Shown: positions 16,977 to 26,100 of the stretch, piece after piece
Position numbering within the stretch: position 1 is the first letter of the stretch
Layout: every line of letters starts with the position of its first letter
The notes under the pieces: model-generated
What the model saw: only the letters and a program-made list of their open reading frames with translations
What the model was told of the DNA's origin: nothing
Databases searched by the model: none
From: UBA3263 sp964554665
GTDB lineage: Bacteria; Bacteroidota; Bacteroidia; Bacteroidales; Muribaculaceae
Length of the DNA stretch: 44,408 nt
Reading direction: 5' to 3'
Assembly: GCA_964554665.1 (NCBI GenBank)
Contig: CAZKPP010000011.1
Span: 1-44,408 of the forward strand
Made by a program: the position numbers and the translations under genes

Positions 16977-17008
16977 GACACTCTACACTCAACACTCAAC
17001 ACTCCCTC
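16977..17008. repeat. Right short-repeat array bordering the IVP gene
   Basis: Three to four ACACTCAACACTC / CACTCTACACTCA units, the inverted counterpart of the array at 16533-16569. It ends 5 bp from the guaA stop codon. Confidence 0.6.
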
Positions 17009-17012
17009 GGGT

Positions 17013-18539
17013 TTATTCCCACTCGATGGTTGCCGGGGGTTTGGAGGAGATGTCGTAGCAGACGCGGTTGACGCCGCGGACTTTGTTGATGATTTCGTTG
17101 GAGACTTTGGCAAGGAATTCGTAGGGGAGGTGGGCCCAGTCGGCGGTCATGGCGTCGGTGGAGGTTACGGCGCGCAGAGCCACGGCGCGCTCATAGGTGC
17201 GTTCGTCGCCCATAACACCTACGCTCTGCACCGGCAGCAGTATGGCGCCGGCCTGCCAAACCTGGTCGTAAAGGCCCCACTCGCGCAGGACCTCGATGAA
17301 GATGTGGTCGGCTTCCTGAAGCACGGCAACCTTTTCGGGGGTGATGTCGCCAAGAATGCGCACTGCAAGGCCCGGACCCGGGAAGGGGTGGCGGCTGATG
17401 AGGCGGTTGGGAATGCCCAGGGCGCGGCCTACGGCGCGAACTTCGTCTTTAAAGAGCAGGCGCAGAGGCTCGCATAGCTTGAGGTTCATTTTTTCGGGCA
17501 GGCCGCCAACGTTGTGGTGGCTCTTGATAACTGTGCCGGTAATAGAGAGCGATTCAATGCAGTCGGGATAAATGGTGCCCTGAGCCAGCCATTTAACATC
17601 TTTAACCTTGTGGGCTTCGCGGTCGAAAACGTCGATAAAGCCTTTGCCGATGATTTTGCGTTTGCGCTCGGGGTCGGTAACTCCGGCCAGCTCGGCAAAG
17701 AACTCGGCGGAGGCGTCAACGCCGATAACGTTAAGGCCGAGACCTTCGTAGGCCTTCAGAACGTCCGAGAACTCATTTTTGCGGAGCATACCGTGGTCAA
17801 CGAAAATGCAGGTGAGGTTGCTGCCGATTGCCTTGTTGAGCAATACTGCGGCAACGGTTGAGTCAACGCCGCCTGAAAGGCCGAGCACAACCTTGTCGTC
17901 ACCTAATTGGGCGCGGAGCTCCTTAACAGTGGACTCGATAAACGATTCGGCGCTCCAGTCGCAGCGCGAGCCGCAGACGTCAACAACGAAGTTACGAAGC
18001 AACTGCATGCCGCATTCGCTATGGTAGACCTCGGGGTGGAACTGCACGCCCCACGTTTTTTCGCCGCTAATCTGATAGGCGGCGACCGGAACTTCGGCCG
18101 TCGAAGCAATGATTTCAAAGCCGGCGGGGAGCGAGGTTATGGTGTCGCCATGGCTCATCCACACCTGTGCGCCCTTTTCAATTCCGGCAAGGAGGGGATT
18201 GGCGGCATCGACGCGGTCGAGGCGCGCACGGCCATATTCGCGCGAAGGTGCGGACTCAACGTTGCCGCCGTTCTCCCAGGCCATAAGTTGGGCGCCATAG
18301 CAGATGCCCAGAACGGGCAGGCCCTTGGCTCGCAGGGCATTCACGTCGATTTTAAACCCTTTTTCGTCGTAGACGCTAAAGGGTGAGCCCGACAGAATTA
18401 CGCCGATAACCGAGTCATCGCCTTCGGGAAACTTGTTGTAGGGAACAATTTCGCAATAAGTGTTGAGTTCGCGGACGCGGCGGCCAATCAGCTGCGTAGT
18501 CTGCGACCCAAAGTCGAGAATAATGATTTTTTGCTGCAT
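17013..18539 (-). CDS. guaA: GMP synthase (glutamine-hydrolysing)
   Basis: Converts XMP to GMP in purine synthesis. The 508-residue cytoplasmic enzyme begins with a class I glutamine amidotransferase domain (ILDFGSQTTQLIGRRVREL, nucleophile Cys in LGICYGAQLM near residue 79, His/Glu in GVQFHPEVYHSE near residue 165). It continues with the ATP-pyrophosphatase domain (LGLSGGVDSTVAAVLL) and ends with the dimerisation domain and ISSKPPATIEWE. It is full length. Its first 19 codons and upstream region are duplicated at 20375-20498. Confidence 0.97.
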   Translation of the reverse strand: MQQKIIILDFGSQTTQLIGRRVRELNTYCEIVPYNKFPEGDDSVIGVILSGSPFSVYDEKGFKIDVNALRAKGLPVLGICYGAQLMAWENGGNVESAPSREYGRARLDRVDAANPLLAGIEKGAQVWMSHGDTITSLPAGFEIIASTAEVPVAAYQISGEKTWGVQFHPEVYHSECGMQLLRNFVVDVCGSRCDWSAESFIESTVKELRAQLGDDKVVLGLSGGVDSTVAAVLLNKAIGSNLTCIFVDHGMLRKNEFSDVLKAYEGLGLNVIGVDASAEFFAELAGVTDPERKRKIIGKGFIDVFDREAHKVKDVKWLAQGTIYPDCIESLSITGTVIKSHHNVGGLPEKMNLKLCEPLRLLFKDEVRAVGRALGIPNRLISRHPFPGPGLAVRILGDITPEKVAVLQEADHIFIEVLREWGLYDQVWQAGAILLPVQSVGVMGDERTYERAVALRAVTSTDAMTADWAHLPYEFLAKVSNEIINKVRGVNRVCYDISSKPPATIEWE

Positions 18540-18605
18540 AACGTAACTTTTGCTGCAAAGTTACGAAAATTTTTAGGATTTCGAAGCACCCGCCCGCGGA
18601 AATCT
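18482..18605. repeat. Direct repeat R1: guaA 5' end and promoter region
   Basis: A 124-bp segment (first 19 codons of guaA plus 66 bp upstream) that matches 20375-20498 with a single mismatch (18592 against 20485). A further four bases (GCGG) match on the guaA side after one mismatch. Beyond 18605 the sequences are unrelated: eptA-like end here, GT-C gene there. Confidence 0.93.
18542..18565 (-). promoter_or_regulatory. guaA promoter box within an inverted repeat
   Basis: The -7 box TAACTTTG (18556-18563, minus strand) lies in one arm of a perfect inverted repeat, CGTAACTTT / AAAGTTACG, with a 6-nt spacer. It is 16 nt before the ATG. No TTTG -33 box at the expected distance. The palindrome could be an operator, but no regulator is identified. 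A copy is at 20435-20458. Confidence 0.55.
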
Positions 18606-18619
18606 TGCCCCCGCACCAA

Positions 18620-20296
18620 TTACCGCCTGTCAAAGTCAATTGAGGTCAACACAATTCTGGGCCGCGACTGATCGTAGGCCGGATTGATGAAGCTGCGTGT
18701 CGGGTCGAATTCGGCGGTCTCAACCCCCGCAAGGTCGAGGAAGAAGTGAGCCATGTCGTTGGTTGAAATCCGCTTGTCGGCGGCTTGGTTTATGGCCTGC
18801 TGCAGCTCGGGATGCTCGCGGCGGAAGGTTTCAGACGTCCAAATCATCAGGGGCACACAAATCTGATAATCAATCTTTTCAGCAGAAATGGCATTGCCAT
18901 GGCCAAAGTAGTCACGACAATCGAAAATTTCCTCGCCATGATCGCTGACGTAGATAACAATGGCATCGCGATCGGCGAATTTCTCAACAATCTGCCCCAA
19001 AACGGCATCGTTATAATACGTTGCATTATCGTAGTGGGCAAGTATTTCACGCTGCTTGGCCGTAAAACGCTCTGAATCATAGTCTGCGGCGGAGAAACGG
19101 CGGTAAGCTTCAGGATAGCGGTCGACATACTGAAAATGCTGACCCATAAGGTGAATCAGGGTAAAGGCCGCGGAATCCTGCAGCTCGACGGTTGCCACCA
19201 GGTCGCCGTCGTATTTCTCGAACTTGTCGTTGCGCGAATCAAACATCAGCTCAGACAGGTCGGGGCGACTATAGAAATAACTGTCTTTAGAAACGAGGAA
19301 TTCATTGTCGTAGAGCCTCACCGGCCAGCCGGCCTTGCGCAACAGCACCGGGAAGAGCGCATGTGAGCCGAAGTCTGCGGCGCTCTGTCCCGGGCAGAAC
19401 ATCGAAACGAGCACCTTCTGGGTCCAGTCTTCGCTGGTAACCACGTCGGTAAACACGGTCATCGAGCTGTCGGCCATCCACTTGCTCTGGTTGGGAGTCG
19501 AGGGAAGTTCATAGCCATAAACCGGCGAGTGATAAACGCTGTAGGACTCGCCCAAAACGAACACAATGTCGAAATCGGGTGTCGCTGCCGAGTCAATTTC
19601 GGCGTTTTTGCAAAGATCGATGAGCCGGTCGGTGCGCTTGATGTTGGCAACGCGCTGCATAAATCCGTAGGCCACACGCGTCGGCGCGGTAAAGGTGGGA
19701 ATCTGGGCGCCGTGGCGGTAGCGAACGAATCCGTAAACCATATATCCAAAAACGGCCACGCCGAGCAGCACGAGCAGATATTTCACCATCGCAACCCAGC
19801 GCCGTCCATTGGCAAACGCTGCGATAGCACATCCGGCAACATATAGCAGCCAGTTGAACAGAACAACAACCAGAACGCCGCCAAATACCGCCAGTGGCGA
19901 CAGGTAGGACTGCATGAACTCAGCAGCCTCCGAGGGGTTGGTGCCGAGAACCAGGTCGATGGCCTGCTGGGAGAGCACGGTATTGAATTCGGCCAGCATA
20001 AAAAGGTCGCCGACAAACAGCACATTGTGCACAATCAGCAGCAGCCAGTAGTAACCATAGCCCGCACCCTTACGGAAGCCAGCTGGGGTGCGGCCCGCAA
20101 TAACCCTGAAAAGCAGGGACTCGGCCCATGCCGTAACTGCGGCCAGTCCGGGAATGAAATAAATGGCAGTTTTCGGCGGATTGATGCCTAAAATAACGTA
20201 ATCCGAAAAGAGGTTCAGCAAAAAGAACTGCCAAAAGAAAACTGCCGGCACATTTTTCATCAATCCGGCGAATTTTTTAAGATTCAATGCTTTCAA
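18620..20296 (-). CDS. EptA-like phosphoethanolamine transferase (sulfatase fold)
   Basis: An inner-membrane enzyme expected to transfer phosphoethanolamine from phosphatidylethanolamine to lipid A or another surface glycan. About five membrane helices fill residues 10-200. The periplasmic alkaline-phosphatase-fold domain follows: FVLGESYSVYHSPVYGY (metal-site Glu), SEDWTQKVLVSMFC with the likely nucleophile Thr near residue 288, HLMGQHFQYVDRYP, and YVSDHGEEIFDCRDYFGHGN near residue 455. The longest frame opens with a TTG at 20296. An ATG at 20260 gives 546 residues and is a reasonable alternative. It is cargo between the repeat pair R2'/R1, with the copied guaA promoter at 20435-20458 upstream. 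Confidence 0.9.
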   Translation of the reverse strand: MKALNLKKFAGLMKNVPAVFFWQFFLLNLFSDYVILGINPPKTAIYFIPGLAAVTAWAESLLFRVIAGRTPAGFRKGAGYGYYWLLLIVHNVLFVGDLFMLAEFNTVLSQQAIDLVLGTNPSEAAEFMQSYLSPLAVFGGVLVVVLFNWLLYVAGCAIAAFANGRRWVAMVKYLLVLLGVAVFGYMVYGFVRYRHGAQIPTFTAPTRVAYGFMQRVANIKRTDRLIDLCKNAEIDSAATPDFDIVFVLGESYSVYHSPVYGYELPSTPNQSKWMADSSMTVFTDVVTSEDWTQKVLVSMFCPGQSAADFGSHALFPVLLRKAGWPVRLYDNEFLVSKDSYFYSRPDLSELMFDSRNDKFEKYDGDLVATVELQDSAAFTLIHLMGQHFQYVDRYPEAYRRFSAADYDSERFTAKQREILAHYDNATYYNDAVLGQIVEKFADRDAIVIYVSDHGEEIFDCRDYFGHGNAISAEKIDYQICVPLMIWTSETFRREHPELQQAINQAADKRISTNDMAHFFLDLAGVETAEFDPTRSFINPAYDQSRPRIVLTSIDFDRR

Positions 20297-20318
20297 GGCT
20301 ATGTATGTCTAAAAATGA

Positions 20319-20377
20319 GGGGGATTAGTCGGAGAAGCGGGAGTGGAGGTCGGAGAGGTAGGTGAGCAGGCGGTGGC
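20319..20377. repeat. Direct repeat R2': copy of the small lipoprotein gene's 3' end
   Basis: 59 bp identical to 22679-22737, covering about the last 16 codons, the stop and 6 bp after the stop of the lipoprotein gene. It joins R1' with a 3-bp overlap (GGC, 20375-20377), which looks like junction microhomology. Confidence 0.93.
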
Positions 20378-20432
20378 CAATCAGCTGCGTAGTCTGCGAC
20401 CCAAAGTCGAGAATAATGATTTTTTGCTGCAT
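20325..20432 (-). pseudogene. In-frame chimera: guaA start fused to lipoprotein gene end
   Basis: From the copied guaA ATG at 20432 the frame encodes the first 19 residues of GuaA (MQQKIIILDFGSQTTQLIG). It then passes through the junction in frame into the last 16 residues of the small lipoprotein (HRLLTYLSDLHSRFSD) and stops at its native TAA. The product has 35 residues, with a guaA-type -7 box upstream. It is probably a scar and not a functional protein, but it may be translated. The frame agreement could be chance (one in three). Confidence 0.85.
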
Positions 20433-20498
20433 AACGTAACTTTTGCTGCAAAGTTACGAAAATTTTTAGGATTTCGAAGCACCCTCCCGCGGAAATCT
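20375..20498. repeat. Direct repeat R1': copy of the guaA 5' end and promoter
   Basis: Second copy of the 124-bp block at 18482-18605. It includes the guaA -7 box and its inverted repeat (20435-20458). It also supplies the last 10 codons and the stop of the GT-C gene on the same strand in a different frame. Confidence 0.93.
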
Positions 20499-21701
20499 AC
20501 CCCTTCGGATAACAGTTATGGCGAATTCAACGGCAACTGAAGCAAAATAAATCAAGGGAGGCATGAGCGGATAGTGGTAGCGACCACCGCCGTACATCAG
20601 CGAATGAGCCGCGCACCCTAATAACACCGGGAGTAACACTATTCCGGAAATCCCGAATAAGTCTTTTCGCTTTAGCCAAATGCCCCAGACACTTAAAGCG
20701 AGAACCATGTAATAGACCCCCGACAAGGCCATTTGGTGCGACAGGCTATGGTCAGGGTTTTCCTCAAGCACGAATTCCGCATACGAATCATGCCCCCACA
20801 AGTAAAACATTTTTTTAGGAACAAGAGAAACCCACCGTATAGGATTATGGATTATCCAATCAACACTGCGCGCCGACAAGCATGAATCACGCTCAACAAC
20901 GTTATATTTCAACTCCGGATCGATATATCCGGGGTTTCCGGAGTCGAAAACCACATCGTCGTACTTGCCTGTAGCCTGATCCCAACAGCCCATAATCATG
21001 TTCGTTCCCTTCGTGGTGCTTCCACTCAGAGGGTATCCGCACGATGAATAGGTCAGGGTCATAATCCCGACCATTACTATAGCTACGCCGGCCGCATAGG
21101 ATACATAATATTTTACGGGCGACTTCTTAAGCAACGCGAAAAGCAGAAGCGAGGGCCAATACATCGTGCCAATCGGGCGAATCCAGTTGGCTATAGCCGA
21201 AATAATGCCGGCCAACATAATGCATCGCCAATCCCGGCGAATTACAGCAAACGACAGCATTAGCAGCGCAACGCATGGTATATCGCTCATTCGCCCGGCA
21301 ACCGTAATAACATTGCTGGGTAATAAACAAAAGATAATTACGGCAACTTTCGCCAACGTTTCTCCTCCGAGCTCCCGGACTACCTTATAGAACGAAAGCA
21401 GAAGTATAATATTAAACACGAGTTGTTGAGGGCCAACCCAAACGGCCGTTCCAAATAATTTCAGGTTAAGGACCAAAAGGTTTATATAGCCCGTATTGGC
21501 AATCCACGCGTTATTGTTAAACATTTCGACAGTCGGATACCACGACGAGGCAGCCGCTGCCTGGCGGGCGAAGTCGAGATAGTTGGCGGCATCGCTATAT
21601 TGAGGTTCTCCCCAGTATATGCAGATAACAACAATTTGCGCCACAATCCATAGTGCGCCAACGCATACAGCACTAACTGAAAGAGCTCGCTTTAATCCCA
21701 T
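20466..21701 (-). CDS. GT-C-fold membrane glycosyltransferase
   Basis: A 411-residue polytopic protein with about ten membrane helices. The first periplasmic loop has WGEPQYSDAANYLDFA, whose Asp matches the catalytic acidic residue position of GT-C enzymes using polyprenyl-phosphate sugars. Later MSDIPCVALLMLSF and WIRPIGTMYWPSLL are typical of the ArnT/PMT-like group. Its partner gene encodes a GtrB-like enzyme that would make the polyprenyl-phosphate sugar, so the pair probably decorates a surface polysaccharide or protein. It overlaps that gene by 10 bp. The C-terminal 10 residues (RFPREGASKS) are read from the duplicated guaA upstream region, so the native C-terminus was probably lost. 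Composition is AT-richer than the neighbours. Confidence 0.85.
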   Translation of the reverse strand: MGLKRALSVSAVCVGALWIVAQIVVICIYWGEPQYSDAANYLDFARQAAAASSWYPTVEMFNNNAWIANTGYINLLVLNLKLFGTAVWVGPQQLVFNIILLLSFYKVVRELGGETLAKVAVIIFCLLPSNVITVAGRMSDIPCVALLMLSFAVIRRDWRCIMLAGIISAIANWIRPIGTMYWPSLLLFALLKKSPVKYYVSYAAGVAIVMVGIMTLTYSSCGYPLSGSTTKGTNMIMGCWDQATGKYDDVVFDSGNPGYIDPELKYNVVERDSCLSARSVDWIIHNPIRWVSLVPKKMFYLWGHDSYAEFVLEENPDHSLSHQMALSGVYYMVLALSVWGIWLKRKDLFGISGIVLLPVLLGCAAHSLMYGGGRYHYPLMPPLIYFASVAVEFAITVIRRGRFPREGASKS

Positions 21702-22654
21702 AATTTATCCTGAATTGCGAAACGCGGACGGCTTTTGACTTCCACGAATATCTTGCCTACATATTCGCCTATCACTCCGAGCGCCATCATAATAACACTG
21801 CCTATGCCCCATATCGACAACATAACCGATGCCCAGCCGTGGCTTATTGTTTTTGACATAAACAGCGAGCAGATAACATATATCGCAACCAGACCGGTTG
21901 CTATGAACGATATGAACCCAATGGTGAAAATCCAGCGCATAGGTTTGGCGGAAAAAGAAGTTATGCCGTCGATAGAGAAGAGCAGCATTTTCTTCAGCGG
22001 ATATTTAGATTCTCCGGCTACGCGCGGATTCCGCTCATAAAACACCTTTGAGTTTTTCAGTCCAATCTGTGGAACAATACCACGCAAAAACAGATTTGAT
22101 TCTTTGTAGTCGGCCAACAGATTGAGAGCCCGCTGACTCATCAACCGGAAGTCGGCATGATCATAAACGGTTTCAAGCCCCATGATTTTCTGCAGTTTGT
22201 AGAAAGCATGTGCCGTTGTACGCTTAAACATCGTGTCGCTGGCACGCGACGAGCGAACCCCATAAACGATTTCATTACCCTCACGAAAATGCTGTACCAT
22301 TTCGATTATCGCAGCCGGATCGTCCTGAAGGTCGGCATCAATCGAAATTGCCGCATCACACCTGTCCCTGACTGTCATCAATCCGGCAAGCAATGCATAC
22401 TGGTGCCCCCGATTATGAGTAAGATTGATCCCCTTTATTCGCGAATCAGACGCATGGAGCCTGCCGATAATTTCCCATGTTTTGTCTGACGAGCCATCGT
22501 TTACAAACAATATGTAGCTACTCTTATCTGCGAGTCCGTCGGCTGTCAGGCAATCGAGAATTTTCAGAAGTTCCGGTGCGGAAAGAGGCAGAGCGGCTTC
22601 CTCGTTATAGCAAGGAACCACTATGGCGATTATCGGTAGTGCGGTGTCAGTCAT
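21692..22654 (-). CDS. GtrB-like polyprenyl-phosphate glycosyltransferase (GT2)
   Basis: Transfers a sugar from a nucleotide sugar to undecaprenyl phosphate at the cytoplasmic face. The 320-residue protein has a GT2 domain (IVVPCYNEE at the start, LFVNDGSSDKTWEII, AISIDADLQDDP with the DxD-type metal site) and two C-terminal membrane helices (WIFTIGFISFIATGLVAIYVI, IWGIGSVIMMALGVIGEYVGKIF), as in GtrB/DPM-like enzymes. The ATG at 22654 is preferred over a TTG at 22669. It starts 30 bp after the lipoprotein gene's stop and is likely read from the glycosidase-lipoprotein operon. Confidence 0.92.
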   Translation of the reverse strand: MTDTALPIIAIVVPCYNEEAALPLSAPELLKILDCLTADGLADKSSYILFVNDGSSDKTWEIIGRLHASDSRIKGINLTHNRGHQYALLAGLMTVRDRCDAAISIDADLQDDPAAIIEMVQHFREGNEIVYGVRSSRASDTMFKRTTAHAFYKLQKIMGLETVYDHADFRLMSQRALNLLADYKESNLFLRGIVPQIGLKNSKVFYERNPRVAGESKYPLKKMLLFSIDGITSFSAKPMRWIFTIGFISFIATGLVAIYVICSLFMSKTISHGWASVMLSIWGIGSVIMMALGVIGEYVGKIFVEVKSRPRFAIQDKLWD

Positions 22655-22678
22655 TAGATTGTTTTGCAATAATTTCTT

Positions 22679-22737
22679 GGGGGATTAGTCGGAGAAGCGG
22701 GAGTGGAGGTCGGAGAGGTAGGTGAGCAGGCGGTGGC
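22679..22737. repeat. Direct repeat R2: 3' end of the small lipoprotein gene
   Basis: Parental copy of the 59-bp block found at 20319-20377. It ends 6 bp after the stop codon in a C5 tract (minus strand), where cargo sequence begins. Confidence 0.93.
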
Positions 22738-23110
22738 GGGTGGTGTCGGGCATGTCGGCCAGGTGCACAAACAGGTGGCTGCCGAGGCGACGGACGTCGC
22801 TGCGGTTGGCGGAAACTTCGTTGGTTTTGTCGGTAAGCTCGCGCTCGGTGCGGGCCACACGTGCGGTGTCGGTTCCCTCAAGAGCCTGCGCGTGCGCTTC
22901 GTGGTAGGGGCGGAGCTCGTCGAGCGCGCGGTCCATGGCCGAGCAATAGAACGACACCATTTCGGAATATTCGTCGGCAGTTACGCCCTCCGACTTTTCA
23001 ATTTGGTCGGCATACGCGGCGGCCTTGCGGTTATCGCGCTCGGCGGTCGTGCATGCGCCCAAGGCTGCGGCTGCGAGCAGCAGGAATATGTAAAAAATAT
23101 GCTTTTTCAT
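22685..23110 (-). CDS. Small helical lipoprotein, unknown function
   Basis: 141 residues with a lipoprotein signal (MKKHIFYIFLLLAAAALGAC, lipobox LGAC) and a mature part that is almost entirely charged helix (YADQIEKSEGVTADEYSEMV, RVARTERELTDKTNEV), perhaps coiled-coil. No family recognised. Its ATG overlaps the stop of the GH2 gene by 4 bp, so the two are coupled. Its 3' end has been duplicated at 20319-20377. Confidence 0.82.
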   Translation of the reverse strand: MKKHIFYIFLLLAAAALGACTTAERDNRKAAAYADQIEKSEGVTADEYSEMVSFYCSAMDRALDELRPYHEAHAQALEGTDTARVARTERELTDKTNEVSANRSDVRRLGSHLFVHLADMPDTTRHRLLTYLSDLHSRFSD

Positions 23111-26100
23111 TTTGCCTGGATGCGGAGTTTATAGGTTATAGGCTCGTTGGGAACCCAATATTCGGGCATGGTTTGCACGTCGAAGCCACAGGAGCCGTTG
23201 CCGATGCCGCGCATGGCGCCGTCGAAGTGAACAACGGTGTAGGGCTGCGGGGTGAGCTCCCACATGTGCTTGGCGTCGCGCAGCTGCACGTCGGTCCAGG
23301 GGAGAGCCGAGAAGCTGACGTCGCCCAGCGTCGACACCACAATGCCGCGGCCGCTTTCGGGGTTGGAGAATGTTACCTGTCGCAGGCCCTGGCGGTTGCC
23401 CGTGCTCTGGGGCTTGACGTAGGTTTCGCCGGAGGTGGCAACTGTGGTTGAGTAGCGGCCAACGGGTGCGCCGTCGAGGCGGTCGTTGGTGTTGCTCAGC
23501 GGGCCGTGGGCGTAGTAGTCAATATTGCTCAGCGCCGGGTCGAGGCCGAGGGCAATGCCGGCGCGGCGCAGGTCGTCGCTGTGGGGCGTAATGGTAACGT
23601 CGATGTCCATAATACCCTGCGGATAAATGGTGTAGACGAGCTTTTCGTCGGCGAGTTCACCCTTGCGCACACTGGTGAAGATTTCCGCACCGCTGCGCGA
23701 CGAAACCTCGGTTTGCGCTTCGGCTTCGAGGCCATTGTCGGTGCGCTGGAAGCGCGCGTCGTTTTCAATCCAGCGGTAGTTGTTGAACTCGGGGCCCTGG
23801 CCGGCGGCAATTACCGATTCGCCGTTGAGCTTGAGCTCAATCATGCGGCCGGTCGAGCGGTCAAATGCGGCCTTGATGGCCGGCGACTGGAACACTACGA
23901 TGTTTCCGGCCTGATCGTGGGTCATGGCGCCCGAAGCCTTCAGGGCGGCCATCGGCGCGGGCTGAGAAATAACATACTGGCGGAAAGCCACTTCATGGCC
24001 GGCGGGGGCGTAGGTCGTGGCCTCGCGCTCCGTAACGCTGAGGTTCAGAATAGCTTCGAGGCCGGCCTTAACCTTCGGCAGCTTGATGGTCAGCTCAGTA
24101 GACTCGCCGGGCGCCACGGAGGGGAGGCGGAGTTTGCCCGACTTCAGCGGGTAGCCGTCGGCCAGCATGGTCCATGTGAGGTCAAACTCGTTGAGGTTCG
24201 TGAAGTCGTAGGCGTTGCGAAGATAAATGGTGGCCTTGTTGCCGTTGACGCTGATTGAGTCGAATTTCACCCACTGGTGAACGGCCTTGAGCTCGGCCAG
24301 CTTGGCCGTCGGCCGGCGTTCGGGGCCCACTACGCCGTTAGAGCAGAAGTTGCCCTGATGAGGGCCGGGATAGTCGTAGCCGGTGGTAATCTGCTTGATG
24401 CCCTGCTTGAGCAGCTGCGGGTCGTAGATGGCCTGGTCTACCCAGTCCCACACACAGCCGCCTATAGTTGCGTCGGAGGCCTCGATAACGTCCCAATATT
24501 CGCGGTAGTTGCCAACGGCTTCACCCATGGCGTGGGCATATTCGCATATAAACATCGGCTTATCTTTGCCCGAGGTGTTGGCGTGCATCCATGCCTGGCC
24601 GGGATACATTTTCGAGTAGAAGTCGCTGTAGCGGCGGCCGCCGTAGTCGCCGCCGTCGCGCGTGCCCTCGTAGTGAATGGGGCGCTGGTCGAGCTTGCGG
24701 GCCTCTTCGTAGCAATATTCAAAGTTGCCGCCGTTGCCCGCCTCGTTGCCGAGGCTCCACATGATTACCGACGGGTGGTTGCGGTCGCGGGTAACCATGC
24801 GCGTAATGCGGTCAACAAAAGCGGGAATCCACGACGGATTTGCCGAAATCGACTGGTTGGCATGGTCTTCAAGGTCGGCCTCGTCGCAAACATAAATGCC
24901 GTAGTAGTCGGCCATTGCCATCATGCGGGCGTCGTTGGGATAGTGGCTGGTGCGCAGGGTGTTGATGTTGTTTTGCTTAAACAGAAGAATATCTTGCAGC
25001 ATTTCGTCGACCGTTACGGCGCGGCCGTTGACGGGCGACGTGTCGTGGCGGTTAACGCCCTTCAGGAACACGCGCTTGCCGTTGATCCAAAGCAGCGAGT
25101 TGGCGATTTTAACGTTGCGGATGCCAACGGGGGTTGAAAAGGCCATTTCCTGGCCCGGAGCCCCGGTCTGCACAATGTCGAGGCGATAGAGATTCGGCTT
25201 TTCGGCGCTCCAGGGCTGCGGGTTCGCAACGTTGAACACCGCCGAATAGCTGCCCGCGCCATTGATTGCTATGTCTTTCGAGTCAACCAACTCGCCTTGA
25301 GGCGAATAGAGCTTAACGGCTACTTGGCCGCTGCCGCTCCCCTCGGTGGTGAAGTTAACCCACACGGCGGCTGAACTGAAGTCGTCGGCGAGTTGGGTGC
25401 CGACAACATGGTCGTAGACCGACAGCTGCGGAACGCTCAGCAGCTCAACGTCGCGGAAAATGCCGCTCATGCGAAACATGTCCTGACACTCCAGATAACT
25501 GCCGTCGCTCCAGCGGAACACTTCTACGGCCAGCGTGTTTTCCTCGCCCGGCTTCAGGGCGTCGGTGATGTCAAATTCGCTTACGTTGTTGGCGCCCTGG
25601 GTGTAGCCGATGTGCTGGCCGTTGACCCACACATTGGCGGCCGAATATATGCCCCCGAAGTGAAGAATCGTGCGGCGGTCGTTCCAATCGGCGGGCACCG
25701 TAAAGGTTTTCAGATAGCTGCCTACGGGGTTGATGCCGTAGTTTTTGCCGCCGTCGTTATATCCGGGGCGCGCCTTGATAAAGGGCGGAGTGTTGGCGTG
25801 GGGATACTCAACGTTGGCATAAATGGGATGGTCGTAGCCGAGCATCTCCCAGTTGGAGGGAACGGGAATCACATCCCAGCCCGAAGCGTCGAAGCCTGGC
25901 TGCATAAAGTCGAGCGGACGCTGCGAAGGCTCCTCAACGAGGTTGAACTTCCAGTCGCCGTTAAGGCTCTGGCGCACCGACGATTTCGGCGTGAGCCACG
26001 GCGTTTTCAGGAACTCGACGTCGGCCAGCATCTCGGCCTCGGTGGCGTAGGGATTAAACGTTGCGCGGCCGGGAAGTTTGTTGATGGCAAACACCTGCTC

